Shown here: positions 42,585 to 52,900 of the stretch, piece by piece
How positions within the stretch are numbered: position 1 is the stretch's first letter
How the letters are laid out: each line of letters begins with the position of its first letter
From: Sorangium aterium
GTDB taxonomy: Bacteria; Myxococcota_A; Polyangia; Polyangiales; Polyangiaceae
DNA: 64,000 nucleotides
NCBI RefSeq assembly: GCF_028368935.1
Contig: NZ_JAQNDK010000001.1
Coordinates: forward strand, 3,348,001 to 3,412,000
Direction: 5' to 3'
The notes under the pieces: generated by a model
The model's input: the letters and a program-made list of their open reading frames with translations, nothing else
What the model was told of the DNA's origin: nothing
Databases searched by the model: none
Position numbers and translations under genes: made by a program

Positions 42585-43481
42585 ATGACCACGAAGGAGA
42601 GGCTCGTCCTCGTCACCGGAGCTACCGGACAGCAGGGCGGCGGCGCGGCGCGAGCGCTGCTGTCGCGCGGCGTTCGCGTCCGTGCTCTCGTCAGAAATCC
42701 CCAGGGAGAGCCCGCCGCGGCGCTGCGCCGGCTCGGGGCAGAGGTCGTGGGCGGCGACCTGGGCGACCGCGCCTCGCTCGAGGCCGCGGCCCGGGGGGCG
42801 GACGCCGTCTTCAGCGTGCAGCCGAGCGAGGGGCAACCGCAGTACGGCGTCACGTCGGAGGACGAGGCGCGCTTCGGCAAGAACGTCGCCGACGCCGCGC
42901 GCGCGGCGAGGGTCCGGCACCTTGTGTACACCTCGATGGCCGGCCTCGAGCCGGGCACGGGAGTCGGCCACTTCGAGAGCAAGTGGCAGATCGAGACGTA
43001 CGTTCGCTCGCTCGACGTGCCCTTCACCATCCTGCGCCCGGGGGCGTTCTTCGAGCTGCTCACCCAGCCGCAGTTCTACGCGGCGCCGGGGAAGTTCACG
43101 TTCTTCTACCCGCCGGAGCACCGTATCCCCTTCATCGCGGCCGAGGACATCGGCGCGATCGCGGCCGCGGTCCTCGCGGCGCCCGACGCCTTCGCAGGCC
43201 GAACCCTCGAGCTCGGCGGCGACGTGCTCACCGGCGTCGAGACGGCGGCCGCGCTCGGGCGCGCGACGGGGCAGCCGCTCGCCTATGCGCGCTTTCCGGC
43301 CGAGGCCCTGCGCGAAAATACCCTGTTCGAGCGCATCGTCGAGGCCGCGCTCAAGCTCCGCGTCGACATCGACGTCGCCTCGCTCCGCGCGCTTCACCCG
43401 ACGCTGAAGACGCTCGCGACCTGGCTCGAAGAAGGGGGCGCCGCGCGCATTCCCGTCACGTCGCGCAGCGGCGCGCAATGA
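42585..43481 (+). CDS. NmrA-like NAD(P)-binding protein
   Basis: 298 residues; AGGGAG upstream of the ATG. Atypical short-chain dehydrogenase of the NmrA/HSCARG type: VLVTGATGQQGGGAARALL (GxxGxxG), VRALVRNPQGE, GAEVVGGDLGDRASLEAAA, VRHLVYTSMAGLEP and FTILRPGAFFELLTQP. Catalytic Tyr and Lys of classical SDRs are not in place, so it may be a redox-sensing or quinone-reducing member. Divergent from, and probably regulated by, the AraC-family gene. Confidence 0.88.
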   Translation: MTTKERLVLVTGATGQQGGGAARALLSRGVRVRALVRNPQGEPAAALRRLGAEVVGGDLGDRASLEAAARGADAVFSVQPSEGQPQYGVTSEDEARFGKNVADAARAARVRHLVYTSMAGLEPGTGVGHFESKWQIETYVRSLDVPFTILRPGAFFELLTQPQFYAAPGKFTFFYPPEHRIPFIAAEDIGAIAAAVLAAPDAFAGRTLELGGDVLTGVETAAALGRATGQPLAYARFPAEALRENTLFERIVEAALKLRVDIDVASLRALHPTLKTLATWLEEGGAARIPVTSRSGAQ

Positions 43482-43583
43482 GCATCGGGCCTCGGTAGGG
43501 CCGAGCTCGGCGGGCCAATGATCCGGCCGCCCACGGCCTCAGGGACGAGCCTTGGGCACCCGGAAATAGCCCTCAGTCCCTCG

Positions 43584-44369
43584 CTACCACCGGTCGTCGG
43601 AGTCGTCGTCGTCCGACCCCCTGCCCCGATCGTCGTCCTCGAACACCAGCCTTCCAATCACCACCTGGCGCACCGCCGCGGGATAATAGGCCGTGACGGC
43701 GGCCGTGCTCCAGGTGTGCCCGACGATGGTGTCCGAGGTGTTCGTATAGAGCCGCATCGTCCCGTAGCCGGCGCCGGAGGCCCCCCGGCCGCTCGACGCG
43801 TACCTGGAGTCGGACGAGCCGTGGTGCGTGCTCGTCGAGTCGACGATGCTCACCTCGAACTGGAATGTGCCCGCGACGAGGGGGCTGACGGGTAGCTTCG
43901 CCCTCGGCGCCCGGCGGAGGATCGCGACGTGCCCGGTCGACGACTCGCCAGCGGGGTAGCGGATGGCGATGATGTCGGCGGCGCGCGCGTCCCTGGGGTC
44001 GTGGATCCTCTTGAATCCATTCTCCTCGACGATGGCGTCGTAGTAGGCGGCCGCGCTCGGGCTCCGGCTGCCCAGCCAGTCGTTCAGCGATGCTTCGGTG
44101 AACCCGTAGCCCCGCTTGAGCAGCTCGGTCAGGAAGGTGGCGCACTGCGTCCGGTTCGCGTAGCGGCGCGCGCCGGCCACGCCAGCCCAGCTGATGAAGC
44201 TGGGGCTCGAGTTGTATTCGTTGTTCTCCGAGCTGACGTTGTCCACGAGGCTCTCCGCCCACCTGAGATGGTCGACGTGATGCGCAGCCGCGGTGCGCGG
44301 CGAAATCCACACGAGCCCCGGAAGGACGAGACAAGCGATCTCCAGCATACGACGACGAACGCTCGCCAT
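43584..44369 (-). CDS. Secreted protein with Cys/His (NlpC/CHAP-like) domain
   Basis: 261 residues from ATG 44367-44369 (AAGGTGG upstream). The signal peptide ends near RTAAAHH. The mature region has Cys in RTQCATFLTELLKRGYGFTE and, about 80 residues later, His in GESSTGHVAILRRAP, an order and spacing that fit an NlpC/P60- or CHAP-like cysteine amidase. C-terminal to that are beta-rich segments (TFQFEVSIVDSTSTHHGSSD, GYGTMRLYTNTSDTIVGHTW) and an acidic tail (FEDDDRGRGSDDDDSDD). Wall hydrolase activity is inferred; no family-specific motif settles it. Confidence 0.66.
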   Translation of the reverse strand: MASVRRRMLEIACLVLPGLVWISPRTAAAHHVDHLRWAESLVDNVSSENNEYNSSPSFISWAGVAGARRYANRTQCATFLTELLKRGYGFTEASLNDWLGSRSPSAAAYYDAIVEENGFKRIHDPRDARAADIIAIRYPAGESSTGHVAILRRAPRAKLPVSPLVAGTFQFEVSIVDSTSTHHGSSDSRYASSGRGASGAGYGTMRLYTNTSDTIVGHTWSTAAVTAYYPAAVRQVVIGRLVFEDDDRGRGSDDDDSDDRW

Positions 44370-44890
44370 GATCCACCTTGGAATGCAATGAGTTGCTCGA
44401 ACTGGCGCGTCGCACTCAGCGCGCGGATTCCCGTGATGTATTAAGTACGATCGAGAGGCGCCGTTCAATACAAATTTGCAGCACAATCATCTTTGGGAGT
44501 CGCTTGTCCCACAGGCGCACAGACGGACAGGCATCCTCTCGCGCCGTGCGCCTCGCGGGGCGGACGGTGACGCGATAGCCAGCGCGGCGCGGGTGAGCTG
44601 CGCGAGGACGGAAGGAAGGGCGACGAGCGTAATGGGGGCAACGAGCGAAGCCGAGGCAACCGACGTGACCGACGTAACCAACGCGACCAACAACCAGCGG
44701 GCCAGTGCGCCGTAACCCCGCGACAAACCGGGGCACGCGCTTGCGTCGATCGAAATCGGTCGATTTCGAATGAGTGGCTGTGTTAACCTGGCCTGTTGTT
44801 CCGAGGCCCGGGTGGCCCAGGAGAAGGCTCGGGGAGGGGCGTGTCGGACCTGGAGCGACGGGCAGGCGGCCTCGGTCGGCCGCCAGCCGG
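44370..44890. other. 520-base intergenic region with a dyad
   Basis: No supported gene. 44650-44700 contains degenerate 9-base repeats (gtgaccgac, gtaaccaac, gcgaccaac). A near-perfect palindrome, TCGAAATCG-gt-CGATTTCGA, is at 44750-44769, in a locally AT-rich patch about 120 bases downstream of the OmpA-type gene. It could be an operator. Confidence 0.45.
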
Positions 44891-45400
44891 TCACTTCGAC
44901 TTGATGCGGAACTCCACGCGCCGGTTCATGGCGCGGCAGCCCTCGTCGTTCGTGAAGCAGAGAGGCGCGCCGGCGCCGTAGCCCGGCGCCGTCATCGGCG
45001 TCGCGACGCCGTGCTGGACGAGGTAGCGGACCACGGCGTTCGCGCGGCGCTCGGACAGCTTGATGTTGTGATCCACGCTGCCCTGGTTGTCCGTGTGCCC
45101 CTCGACCGTGAGCGCGGTGATCTCCGGGTGCGTCCGCAGGATGTTCGCCACCGCATCGAGGACCGAGAACGACTCCGGCCGGATCTCGTCCTTGTCGAGG
45201 TCGTAGAAGATCGGCCGGGCGATCTTGATGCGATCCCCCTCGATGACCGCCTCGGCAGGCGCCGCCGGCTGGACGACCACCGGAGGAGGAGGAGGCGGCG
45301 GCGCCGCGCTCGCCGCCACCGACATCTCGGTCTTCGCCGACCCGCACCCCGCCGCAAGGGCGCCCAGGACCACAAGCCAGATCGCTCGGTTCGCTCGCAT
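44891..45400 (-). CDS. OmpA-family lipoprotein (Pal-like)
   Basis: 169 residues. Lipobox ALAAGC (Cys19), Pro-rich linker, then an OmpA_C-like peptidoglycan-binding domain: IFYDLDKDEIRPESFSVLDA, ITALTVEGHTDNQGSVDHNI, KLSERRANAVVRYLVQHGV and NRRVEFRI. The Asp of TDNQG and the Arg of NRRVEF are the expected diaminopimelate contacts. It probably tethers the outer membrane to the wall. No Shine-Dalgarno; TGC-TAGAGC ends 6 bases before the ATG. Confidence 0.9.
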   Translation of the reverse strand: MRANRAIWLVVLGALAAGCGSAKTEMSVAASAAPPPPPPPVVVQPAAPAEAVIEGDRIKIARPIFYDLDKDEIRPESFSVLDAVANILRTHPEITALTVEGHTDNQGSVDHNIKLSERRANAVVRYLVQHGVATPMTAPGYGAGAPLCFTNDEGCRAMNRRVEFRIKSK

Positions 45401-45406
45401 TTCGCG

Positions 45407-45412
45407 GCTCTA
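45407..45412 (-). promoter_or_regulatory. Putative extended -10 of leaderless OmpA-type gene
   Basis: TGC-TAGAGC on the minus strand, 6 bases before ATG 45400; no Shine-Dalgarno; weak -35 TTCTTC 17 bases upstream. Confidence 0.4.
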
Positions 45413-45531
45413 GCACGGGGAATCGCCCGGAAGAACCGGAAGAAGCGCGCGGGCGCGCGCGAGCCGGCGCGGCGGCGCGCCGGACCTGCGGAATGCGCCG
45501 CGACGATCCAGTATCGTTGCTGCGCGCACGC

Positions 45532-48432
45532 ATGTCCGCCCCCGCGAAGAGCTCGAGCCTGATCGTCGGAATCGACCTCGGCACCACGCACACCGTGGTT
45601 GCGTGGGCCGAGCGCGACGCCGATCCCGGCGCGATCCGCGTCTTCTCGATCCCGCAGCTCGTGACGGCCACCGAGATCGAGGCGCGCCCGCTGCTGCCGT
45701 CGCTGCTCTACGCGCCCCTCCCCGGCGAGGCGCCGGCCGATCCGTTCGGCGACGCGCCCTTCGCGATCGGCGAGCACGCGCGCCGGCGCGGCGGCGAGAT
45801 CCCCGGGCGGCTCATCGCCTCGGCGAAGAGCTGGCTCTGCCACCCAGCCGTCGACCGCACGGCGCCCATCCTGCCATGGGGCGCGGCCGAGGACGCGGCC
45901 TCCCTGCCGCGCGTCTCGCCGCTCGACGCGAGCGCCCGGATCCTCGCCCACGTGCGGCGCACCTGGGACGACGCCTTCCCGGAGCGCCCGCTCGCGGCGC
46001 AGGAGGTCGTGCTCACCGTGCCGGCCTCGTTCGACGAGGTCGCGCGCGAGCTCACCGTCGAGGCCGCCCGCCGCGCCGGCCTCTCGGCGCGCCTCCTCGA
46101 GGAGCCGCAGGCCGCGTTCTACGACTTCATGCGGCTCGCCGGCGCCGAGGGCCTCGACGCCCTGCTCGCCCGCTCGGGCGGCGAGGCGATGGTCCTCGTC
46201 TGCGACGTCGGGGGCGGCACGACCGATCTGTCGCTCATCCGGGTGGCCCAGGGCGCTGGCGCGGCCAGGGGCCGCCCCGAGGTCTCGCGCGTCGCGGTCG
46301 GCCACCACCTCTTGCTCGGCGGCGACAACATGGACCTGGCGCTCGCCCACCTCTGCGAGCCGCGCCTCGTGGGCGCAGGGGAGAAGCTCGACCCGGCGCG
46401 CTTCGGGCAGCTCGTGCTGGCCTGCCGCGCCGCCAAGGAGCGCCTGCTCGCCGGCGGCGCGTCGTCGGGCGGCGCCGGCAGCGCCGCGTCGTCCGGCGGC
46501 GCCGGCGCGGCGCTGCCGGCGCCGCCGGACGACGCGCCGGTCACCGTGCTCTCGCACGGCGCGCGGCTCGTGGGCGGCGCGCTGACGACGCGCCTCGGCC
46601 GCGAGGAGGTCGAGGGCGTCGTGCTGGACGGCTTTTTCCCGGAGGCGCCGCGGGACGCCCGGCCGCAGCGCGGGCGGAGCGGGCTCGTCGCGTTCGGCCT
46701 GCCCTACGAGCGGGACGTCGCGATCACCCGGCACGTGGCCTGGTTCTTCGCGCGCCACGCCCCCGAGGCGCGAGGGCCGACCGCGCTGCTCCTGAACGGC
46801 GGCGTGTTCCGCGCCCGCCGCGTCGCGGAGCGCCTCGCGCAGGTCGTCGAGCGCTGGGGCGGCCCGCCGCTCGATCTGCTCCCGCACGCCGATCCCGACC
46901 TCGCGGTGGCGCGGGGTGCGGTCGCCTACGGCCTCGCCCTCGCGGGCCGCGGCGTGCGCATCGAGGGGGGCGCGGCGCGCGGCTACTACGTCGGCCTCGA
47001 GCCGCCGGCCGCCGGGGGGCCGCGGCCGGCGGTCTGCGTCGTGCCGCGCGGCGCGAAGGAGGGCAGCGTCCACGCGGCGGCCGGGCGGACGTTCGCGCTC
47101 GTCGTGGGGCGCCCGGTGCGGTTCGACCTGTTCGCGTCGGACGACGCGCGCGCCGATCGCGCGGGCGACCTCGTCCCCCTCGAGGACGACCGGTTCGAGG
47201 CGCTGCCGCCGATCGCTGTGGCGTTCGACGCGGGGGACGCGGCGCGCGCCGCGACCGGAAAGCAGGCGGAGGTGCGGGTGCAGATCGAGGGGGAGCTCAC
47301 CGCGATTGGCACCCTGGACCTCGCCTGCGTCGAGGTGGACGCCGCGGCGCCGCGCCGATTCCGGCTGGCGTTCCAGCTGCGCGAGGACGGCCGCGGCGCG
47401 CGCGCGGCCGAGGCCGCGGGAAGCGCGCCGGACGGCGCCCCGGCGGAGCGGGCGCAGGCGAGGCCTCACGCCGCGGCGACGCCGGGCGGCAAGCGCCTCG
47501 ACGAGGCCCGGGAGGCGATCGAGCGGGTGTTCGGCAAGGGGCGGCCCGACGTGGCGCCGCGGGAGGCGAAGAACCTCGTGCGCGAGCTCGAGCGCATCCT
47601 CGGGGAGCGCGCCGCCTGGACGACGGAGACCGCGCGGGCGCTGCTCGACACCCTCGTCCCGAGCGCGCGCTCGCGGCGGCGCTCGGCCGATCACGAGCGC
47701 GTGTTCTGGTCGCTCGCCGGCTACTGCCTCCGCCCCGGGTTCGGCGACGCGGGCGACCCGGCGCGCGTCGCCGCGCTCGCGCCGCTCTTCGCCGAGCGGC
47801 TGGCGTTCCCGCAGGAGGCGCGCTCCTGGCAGCAGTTCTGGATCGCCTGGCGCCGCATCGCGGGCGGCCTCGACGAGCCGCTGCAGGTCGCGATCCGGGA
47901 TCTGGCGGATCCGTTCCTGGCCCCGGCCGAGCAGCGGCTGAAGAAGCCGAAAGGCGTGAAGCCGGAGGCGCTCGACGATCTGCTCGAGCTCTGCGCGTCG
48001 CTGGAGCGCGTGCCCGCCGGCCGGCGGAGCGAGCTCGGCGCGTGGATCCTGGAGCGCACGTGGACCGACCGCGACGCGCGGCTCTGGGCGGCGATCGGCC
48101 GCCTCGGCGCGCGCGTGCCGGCCTACGCGAGCGTCCACCATGTGGTGTCGCCGGCGGCGGCCGAGCGGTGGCTCGACCACCTGCTGCGCGAGAAGTGGCA
48201 GGAGCTGCCGTCCGCGGCGCCGGCCGCGGTGCAGCTCGCGCGCAGGACCGGGGACCGGGCGCGCGACGTCTCGGACCGGGTCCGCGGCGAGGTGGAGCGG
48301 CGGCTCGTCAAGGCGGGCGCGCCCGAGGCGTGGCTCAAGGCGGTGCGCGAGGTGGTGGCCGTCGAGGAGTCCGAGCGCGCGGCGTTCTTTGGAGAGGGGC
48401 TGCCGGTGGGGCTGCGGCTCGTGGGAGAGTAG
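45532..48432 (+). CDS. Large Hsp70-like protein with C-terminal extension (DUF3731-like)
   Basis: 966 residues from ATG 45532; an in-frame ATG at 45493 would add 13 residues. TATCGT at 45512-45517 favours the inner start. ATPase motifs are intact: LIVGIDLGTTHTVVAWAERD, LVCDVGGGTTDLSLIRVAQ, LLLGGDNMDLALAHLCEP and ALLLNGGVFRARRVAERLAQ. A Gly/Ala/Ser insert (GGASSGGAGSAASSGGAGAA) interrupts the core near residue 315. Beyond about 620 lies an additional helical domain of about 340 residues: DEAREAIERVFGKGRPDVAP, WQQFWIAWRRIAGGLDEPLQ, VSPAAAERWLDHLLREKWQE. It resembles the DUF3731 extension of such Hsp70s. Divergent from the OmpA-type gene. Client unknown. Confidence 0.88.
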   Translation: MSAPAKSSSLIVGIDLGTTHTVVAWAERDADPGAIRVFSIPQLVTATEIEARPLLPSLLYAPLPGEAPADPFGDAPFAIGEHARRRGGEIPGRLIASAKSWLCHPAVDRTAPILPWGAAEDAASLPRVSPLDASARILAHVRRTWDDAFPERPLAAQEVVLTVPASFDEVARELTVEAARRAGLSARLLEEPQAAFYDFMRLAGAEGLDALLARSGGEAMVLVCDVGGGTTDLSLIRVAQGAGAARGRPEVSRVAVGHHLLLGGDNMDLALAHLCEPRLVGAGEKLDPARFGQLVLACRAAKERLLAGGASSGGAGSAASSGGAGAALPAPPDDAPVTVLSHGARLVGGALTTRLGREEVEGVVLDGFFPEAPRDARPQRGRSGLVAFGLPYERDVAITRHVAWFFARHAPEARGPTALLLNGGVFRARRVAERLAQVVERWGGPPLDLLPHADPDLAVARGAVAYGLALAGRGVRIEGGAARGYYVGLEPPAAGGPRPAVCVVPRGAKEGSVHAAAGRTFALVVGRPVRFDLFASDDARADRAGDLVPLEDDRFEALPPIAVAFDAGDAARAATGKQAEVRVQIEGELTAIGTLDLACVEVDAAAPRRFRLAFQLREDGRGARAAEAAGSAPDGAPAERAQARPHAAATPGGKRLDEAREAIERVFGKGRPDVAPREAKNLVRELERILGERAAWTTETARALLDTLVPSARSRRRSADHERVFWSLAGYCLRPGFGDAGDPARVAALAPLFAERLAFPQEARSWQQFWIAWRRIAGGLDEPLQVAIRDLADPFLAPAEQRLKKPKGVKPEALDDLLELCASLERVPAGRRSELGAWILERTWTDRDARLWAAIGRLGARVPAYASVHHVVSPAAAERWLDHLLREKWQELPSAAPAAVQLARRTGDRARDVSDRVRGEVERRLVKAGAPEAWLKAVREVVAVEESERAAFFGEGLPVGLRLVGE

Positions 48433-48628
48433 GGAAAGCGCTTCTGCACGCTTCGAGATCGACTGACGGTCTCACTTCCAGAGAGAGCAGGCGCGGTCCA
48501 CGCACCCGCAGGCCGCCTCCGGGCTCAGGCGGTCACATGTCGAGATCCGTCGCCCGGAGGGAGATCATGAAAGAGATCGGCGCCGCAAGGGTCAGCGCCG
48601 AAGTCGGCGCCCGAACCTGCGCTCCGCT

Positions 48629-49549
48629 CTACTCGCCGGAAGCCGCCTCGATGCAGGCCTCGAGCTCCGGCGTCGCCCGCCAGCCGCACTCGCCCGACGC
48701 GCCCCGCTCGCACACGCTGTGCTCCTTGTAACACGCGTACTCCTCGAGCCACTCGCACGTGGTGACGACGTCCAGATCCTTGTCCGCGCAGATCTGACCG
48801 CTGCAGCCCGTCACCTTGCACGGCGCAGGCTCGTCGCCGCCAAGGCACGCCTCGAGCTCCGGCGTCGCCCGCCAGCCGCACTCGCCCGACGCGCCCCGCT
48901 CGCACACGCCGTGCGCCTTGTAACACGCATATTCCTCCCGGTACTCACACGTCGTGGCCACCTCCTCATCGGCGCAGACCTGGCCGCTGCAGCCGGTCAC
49001 CTTGCACGGGGCAGGCTTGTCGCCGCCGAGGCACGCCTCGAGCTCCGGCGTCGCGCGCCAGCCGCACTCGCCCGACGCGCCCCGCTCGCATACGCCGTGC
49101 TCCTCGTAACACGCGTACTCCTCGCGCCACTCGCAGGTCGTGACCACCTCCTCATCGGCGTCGGCGCAGACCTGACCGCTGCAGCCGGTCACCACGCACG
49201 GGGCAGGCTCGTCGCCGCCGAGGCACGCCTCGAGCTCCGGTGTCGCGCGCCAGCCGCACTCGCCCGACGCGCCCCGCTCGCACACGCCGTGCTCCTTGTA
49301 ACACGCGTATTCCTCGCGCCACTCGCAGGTCGTGACCACGTCCTCATCGGCATCGGCGCAGACCTGACCGCTGCAGCCGGTCACCTTGCACGAGGCCGGC
49401 TCGCCGCCCGCCACCCCGCCTCCCCCAGGGCCAGCTCCCCCGCCCTCGATCGGGCCCTGACAGCCTTTGCCCTTGGCGCCGGTGAGCAAAGGTACGAAGA
49501 GCATGAGCATCGCAACGACGAGCCGGTGACGTTTGCTGAAAAGATCCAT
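48629..49549 (-). CDS. Exported protein with four eight-cysteine-cluster repeats
   Basis: 306 residues from ATG 49547-49549; AGGAGG is 7 bases upstream of it and 4 bases from ATG 49550-49552. A signal peptide (HRLVVAMLMLFVPLLTGAKG) is followed by a Gly-rich linker and four tandem repeats of 61-64 residues. Each repeat has eight Cys in the order CKVTGC, SGQVC, TTCEW, YAC, GVC, GEC, EAC. GWRATPELEAC is almost identical in all four, the pattern of the myxobacterial eight-cysteine-cluster domain. Disulfides are expected outside the cytosol. The near identity of the repeats points to recent duplication or gene conversion. Function unknown. Confidence 0.85.
   Translation of the reverse strand: MDLFSKRHRLVVAMLMLFVPLLTGAKGKGCQGPIEGGGAGPGGGGVAGGEPASCKVTGCSGQVCADADEDVVTTCEWREEYACYKEHGVCERGASGECGWRATPELEACLGGDEPAPCVVTGCSGQVCADADEEVVTTCEWREEYACYEEHGVCERGASGECGWRATPELEACLGGDKPAPCKVTGCSGQVCADEEVATTCEYREEYACYKAHGVCERGASGECGWRATPELEACLGGDEPAPCKVTGCSGQICADKDLDVVTTCEWLEEYACYKEHSVCERGASGECGWRATPELEACIEAASGE
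48651..49390 (-). repeat. Four near-identical ~186-base coding repeats
   Basis: The tandem DNA repeat underlying the eight-cysteine protein. Copies differ mainly in the acidic loop after SGQ(V/I)CAD and in single substitutions (Y for W after TTCE, I for V). The third copy has a two-codon deletion in the acidic loop. Confidence 0.8.
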
Positions 49550-49552
49550 CAT

Positions 49553-49978
49553 CAAGCCTCCTATCAAGAGATAGACTGACCGTGCCATTCGGCAGCCGCA
49601 GGCGCCAGGGTTCATACTTCGTGCCAAGCGCGGCGCCGACGCCCGCACGCATCCCTGCGCGCAGGCGCGATGCTCCCTCGGTGACGAACAGATGCCCACA
49701 AGCGGTGTGAGCCGCCTCCTGGTCATGAGAGCTCACCCCGAGATCGGGGCATCGAACAGCGCCACGGCGCACGCCTTGCGGGCAGGTCCCTGACCGCCGG
49801 CGGCCCGCCGGTCGCACACTCTGGCACAAGCCGCGGGAATACACGCAAATTCCTTGGCTTTTTCGTGGGGTTCTGCATGGCCCACGGCTTGCTAAGTGCG
49901 CCGGGCACGGGACCTGAACAGTGCACGCGCACCGGCGCAGACATGACGCCCTGTGTCTCGTCCTCAACGAGGTGAACA
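49553..49978. other. Divergent intergenic region, eight-Cys / beta-propeller genes
   Basis: About 425 bases, no supported gene. TGC-TAAGTG (49890-49898) is a candidate extended -10 for the beta-propeller gene with a leader of about 75 bases. An AT-richer patch is at 49838-49866. Confidence 0.4.
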
Positions 49979-52900
49979 ATGACCTTCCTGTCCAGAACTT
50001 ACGCCGGCTGGCTCGTCCTCGCGACGGCGGCGGCCTCGGCCGGACTCACCGGCTGCGGGAACGGCTCGACGGGGCCTTCCTCCGAAACCGGCTCGACCGA
50101 TTTCATCTCTGACAACCCGAGGGCCGGCGGTGGAAGAGATACGGCCGAGGATGGTGGCGGCGTCGCAGCGGGCACCGGCGGCGACGGCGCCCCGACCGCG
50201 CCCCCGGCCGATGGCGACGCCGAGCGCGCGATCACCGAGGCCGACATCATCCAGGTCAAGGACGGCAAGCTCTACGCGCTCTCGCAGTATTCGGGGCTCA
50301 GCATCATCGACATCTCCCGGCGCGACCGGCTGAGCCTCGTCGGGCGCTACCGGGCGAGCGGGATCCCCTTCGAGATGTACCTGCGCGACGGGGTCGTCTA
50401 CGCGATGTTCTCGTCGTGGACTCAATACATCTACGACGCGGCCACCGGCTCATACTCCTATGAGCAATCGAGCCACATCGAGGCGCTCGACGTCTCCGAC
50501 CCGGCGGATATCGAGCAGATCGGCTCGTTCGACCTGCCGGGCGCCATCTCCGACTCGCGCATCGTCGGCGACGTGCTCTATACCGTCACGTTCGAGGATG
50601 GCGGTTGCTGGGGGTGCAAGGAATCGCGGAACACCACGGTCACCTCCCTGGCCGTCGGCGACCCAGCCCATATCGCCGTGGTCGATCAGCTGAGCTACGA
50701 CGACGACCCCAACGACTACGGGTGGCAGCGCAGCGTGAGCGTCACCCAGGACCGCATGTACATCGCCGGCATCGAGTGGGACGGCACCGACGAGGGGCAC
50801 TCCACCATCCAGGTCGTCGACATCTCCGACCCCGGCGGCGCGCTCGTCGAGGGCGCGAGCGTCGAGGCCGTCGGCCAGATCCAGAGCCGCTGGCAGATGG
50901 ACGAGCACGAGGGCGTCCTCCGCGTCGTCAGCCAGCCCGGCATCTGGCGGACCAACGCGCTGCCCGGCGTCCAGACCTTCACCGTCGCGTCCTCGCAAGA
51001 GCTCACGCCCCTCGGCTTCACCGAGCTCACCCTGCCCAAGCCCGAGACGCTGCGCTCCGTCCGCTTCGACGGCGACCGCGCCTACGCGATCACGGCGGAG
51101 CAGACCGACCCGCTCTTCACCATCGACCTCAGCGACCCGGAGCACCCCGCCCAGGTCGGCGAGCTCGAGATGCCCGGCTGGGTCTACCACATGGAGCCGC
51201 GCGGCGACCGGCTGCTCGCCCTCGGCTTCGACAACGCCGCCACCGACGGCTCGCTCCACGTCTCCCTCTTCGACGTCTCCGATCTCGCGAAGCCCACGAT
51301 GCTGAAGCGCGTCCATTTCGGCGGCGACTGGGCGAGCTTCGCCGAGGACCAGGACCGGATCCACAAGGCCTTCACCATCCTCGACGATCTCGGCACCCTC
51401 CTCGTGCCGTACAGCGGCTGGGACATCGCCGAGGGCAAGGGCTGCGGCTCGTACAAGAGCGGCGTCCAGCTGATCGACTTCACGGCCGACACGCTCACGA
51501 AGCGCGGCTCCGCCCCGGCGCGCGGCCAGGCGCGCCGCGCGTTCGTCCATGACACGCGGCTCTTCGCCGTCTCCGACCAGGAGGTCGGGACGTTCAACAT
51601 CGATGATCGCGACGCCCCGGTCGAGGCCGCCGACCTGGCCCTGGCGACGGTCGTCAGCAACACGGTGGCCACCGGAGATCTCGTGGTCCGCATGGGCGCG
51701 GACTGGTGGACGCAGGCCGCAGAGCTCGATGTCGTGTACGCCGCGGAGCCGGGGCGAGCCGAGCCGATCGGGAAGCTCGACCTCGCGACGCTGGCCGCCG
51801 GATCGACGGACGACTGCTATGGATCCGGCCTCTCCAGCGCGCAGCTCTTCGCGCACGGGCAATTCGCCTACCTGCTCTGGCCCTCGTACGCGGACTCGAC
51901 GAAGACGAGCCTCGCCGTCATCGACCTCACGAACCCCCAAGCCCCTCGGATCGCGAGCCAGCGCGATCTGCCGTTCAACAGCAACGCGCTCTACTATTAC
52001 GGGTACTACGGCAGGATCGTCTCCGCCGGCAGCGCCGTGGTCCAGGCAGGGAGCACGCTCGTGCTCCGCAATGTCCAGGAAGAGTACTACTACTACGAGG
52101 ACGGCAGCGCGCAGCCGCAGCCCCGTGATCCGTCGCTCGAGATCATCGACCTCTCGAACCCGTCGAGCCCGACGCACCGCTCGCTGCCCCTGCCCGACGG
52201 CGGCGGCTACACGGGCCTGCAGGTCGACGGCACCACCGTGCTGACGTCGCACTGGGTGCCGCTGCCGAACGACCCCTCCAGGGCGCGCTTCTACCTCGAC
52301 CGCATCGATGTGGCCGATCCCTCCTCGCCGGTCGTGCGGACGTCGGTCAATGTGCCCGGCTCGCTGCTCGCCTTCGATGGCGCGTTGAACCGCGCGCTCA
52401 CGGTCGACTACGAGGCGGTCGAGATCCAGGTCGCGAAATACCAGGAGTGCTACAGCGCGTTCAGCTACACCGCTGAATTCGTGCCGGCGAACCAGGAGAA
52501 TTATGAGGGGCCCGGCGTCTGCCGCGGGACGCGCCACACCCTCAAGCTGCTCGACGTCGGCAGCGCGAGCGCGCGCCTCCGGGACGAGCACACGCTCGAC
52601 GACGACACCCGCGTGGACCAGGTGTTCGTGGGCGATGACCGCGTGTTCATGTACACGTCCGGGTACTTCGCCGTGGGCGACGCGGTGGGCGGGGGCGCGT
52701 ACTCGTCCGGGATCCTCGTGGCCAGCGGGCTCGTGGAAGGCAGCATCGATGTCGCGATGCAGGAGCTCTCGGCCCCCGACGCCGGCTGGCCGCGCGCCGT
52801 GGACGGGACGCGCCTCCTCCTCGCCGGCTACAGCCCGCCCGCGCTCTCGGTGCTCGACGCGGCCGACCTCGACGAGCTGACGCTCGAAACGAAGGGCGAG

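Noticed and set aside
44476-44715. Small plus-strand frame ending in TDVTDVTNATNN
   Set aside because: No Shine-Dalgarno, basic/random N-terminus, and the end is encoded by degenerate DNA repeats.
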